The notes under the pieces are model-generated. The model made no database searches. It was given only the letters and a program-made list of their open reading frames with translations, and had not been told where the DNA came from. A stretch of 6,260 nucleotides of DNA from Nocardioidaceae bacterium (GTDB lineage: Bacteria > Actinomycetota > Actinomycetes > Propionibacteriales > Nocardioidaceae): assembly GCA_020438665.1 (NCBI GenBank), contig JAGQUE010000466.1, positions 2,987 through 9,246 of the forward strand, read 5' to 3'. Shown piece by piece: positions 5,955-6,260 of the stretch. Each line of letters begins with the position of its first letter. Positions within the stretch are counted from its first letter, which is position 1. The position numbers and the translations under genes are program-made.

Positions 5955-6200
5955 ATGGCCACCTATCTGGTCGCGTCCACGGCGCGTCGTGCACGTGGCG
6001 GGGGCGCGTTCGCCGCCGCTGTCGACGGGAATGCGTCCGCGGCGGTTCCGAGCGGTGTCCAGCACGCCTACGTGAGCGGTGCCGGCACCACGATCTGTGG
6101 GATCCCGATCTCGGCCCTCCAGACCTTCGACGAGGCGGCCGGCTTCCTGTTCGAGACGCCCGGCCACGGCTGCCCCACCTGCCTGGACGCGGTCGCCTGA
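5955..6200 (+). CDS. Small protein with possible Cys/His zinc site
   Basis: This 81-residue protein has no membrane segment or signal peptide. The N-terminal third is an alanine/glycine-rich stretch (RRARGGGAFAAAVDG, 11-25). His37 in QHAYV, Cys48 in TTICGIP, and Cys73 and Cys76 in HGCPTCLDAV could form a zinc site of the H...CG...CxxC kind found in many small actinobacterial proteins; His71 is another possible ligand. The role is unknown. The start is supported by the leaderless-type -10 box and by G/C-rich third positions through the frame. It is divergent from the kinase gene, with 100 bp between them, and may share a regulatory region with it. A 119-codon minus-strand frame over the same stretch is less likely because its product is a low-complexity Arg-rich string. 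Confidence 0.72.
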   Translation: MATYLVASTARRARGGGAFAAAVDGNASAAVPSGVQHAYVSGAGTTICGIPISALQTFDEAAGFLFETPGHGCPTCLDAVA

Positions 6201-6228
6201 GCACACGTCCGCGGGCGGGCCCATCGGC

Positions 6229-6240
6229 GAGACCGGTCTC
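6229..6240. repeat. 12-bp perfect palindrome
   Basis: GAGACCGGTCTC reads the same on both strands, with no spacer. It lies 28 bases after the small gene's stop. Lacking a loop and a T-tract, it is a poor terminator; it could be a protein-binding site for a gene beyond the window, or chance. Nothing else is supported in 6201-6260. Confidence 0.3.
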
Positions 6241-6260
6241 ACGCGGGCATTTCGTCACGC

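Noticed and set aside
5865..6258. Two leftward open frames opposite the small rightward gene
   Set aside because: Their products are low-complexity Arg/Gly/Pro-rich strings without motifs. The rightward 81-residue frame has a -10 box and a plausible Cys/His set.

Overview
The window reads as a high-GC Gram-positive chromosome segment, most likely actinobacterial. The evidence is the strong G/C bias at third codon positions, TAnnnT promoter boxes placed six to seven bases before start codons (leaderless transcripts), and a secreted beta-helix protein carrying an Ig-like domain of a type common in soil actinobacteria. A Nocardioides-like or related genus is my guess; no marker gene fixes it. 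All the genes share one codon habit, so I see no sign of recent transfer.

Region 1 (1-3312) is a compact locus. An APC-superfamily amino-acid/amine permease runs leftward and its last residues lie outside the window. A TetR-family regulator runs rightward from a 110-bp divergent region, and its stop codon overlaps by one base the start of a class C beta-lactamase-fold serine hydrolase. That hydrolase resembles 6-aminohexanoate-dimer hydrolase (NylB)-type amidases/esterases. The divergent region holds a perfect 11-bp inverted repeat sitting on the -10 box of the permease promoter, plus a third, near-identical half-site just before the regulator gene. The simplest reading is local control in which the regulator represses the permease and possibly its own operon. 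The permease would import, and the hydrolase cleave, a small amide- or ester-containing compound. The substrate is unknown.

Region 2 (3313-3609) has no intact conventional gene. It holds what looks like a very small leftward gene for a single-pass membrane protein, readable only if one base is restored.

Region 3 (3610-5115) encodes a secreted right-handed beta-helix protein with a choice-of-anchor-Q-like segment and a C-terminal Ig-like domain. It converges, with a 7-bp gap, on region 4 (5123-5854), a leftward APH/choline-kinase-fold small-molecule kinase. Divergent from that, region 5 (5955-6200) encodes an 81-residue protein with a possible zinc-binding Cys/His set. The last 60 bases hold a 12-bp perfect palindrome and no gene I can support.

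No tRNA, rRNA, CRISPR array, insertion sequence or clear intrinsic terminator was seen.
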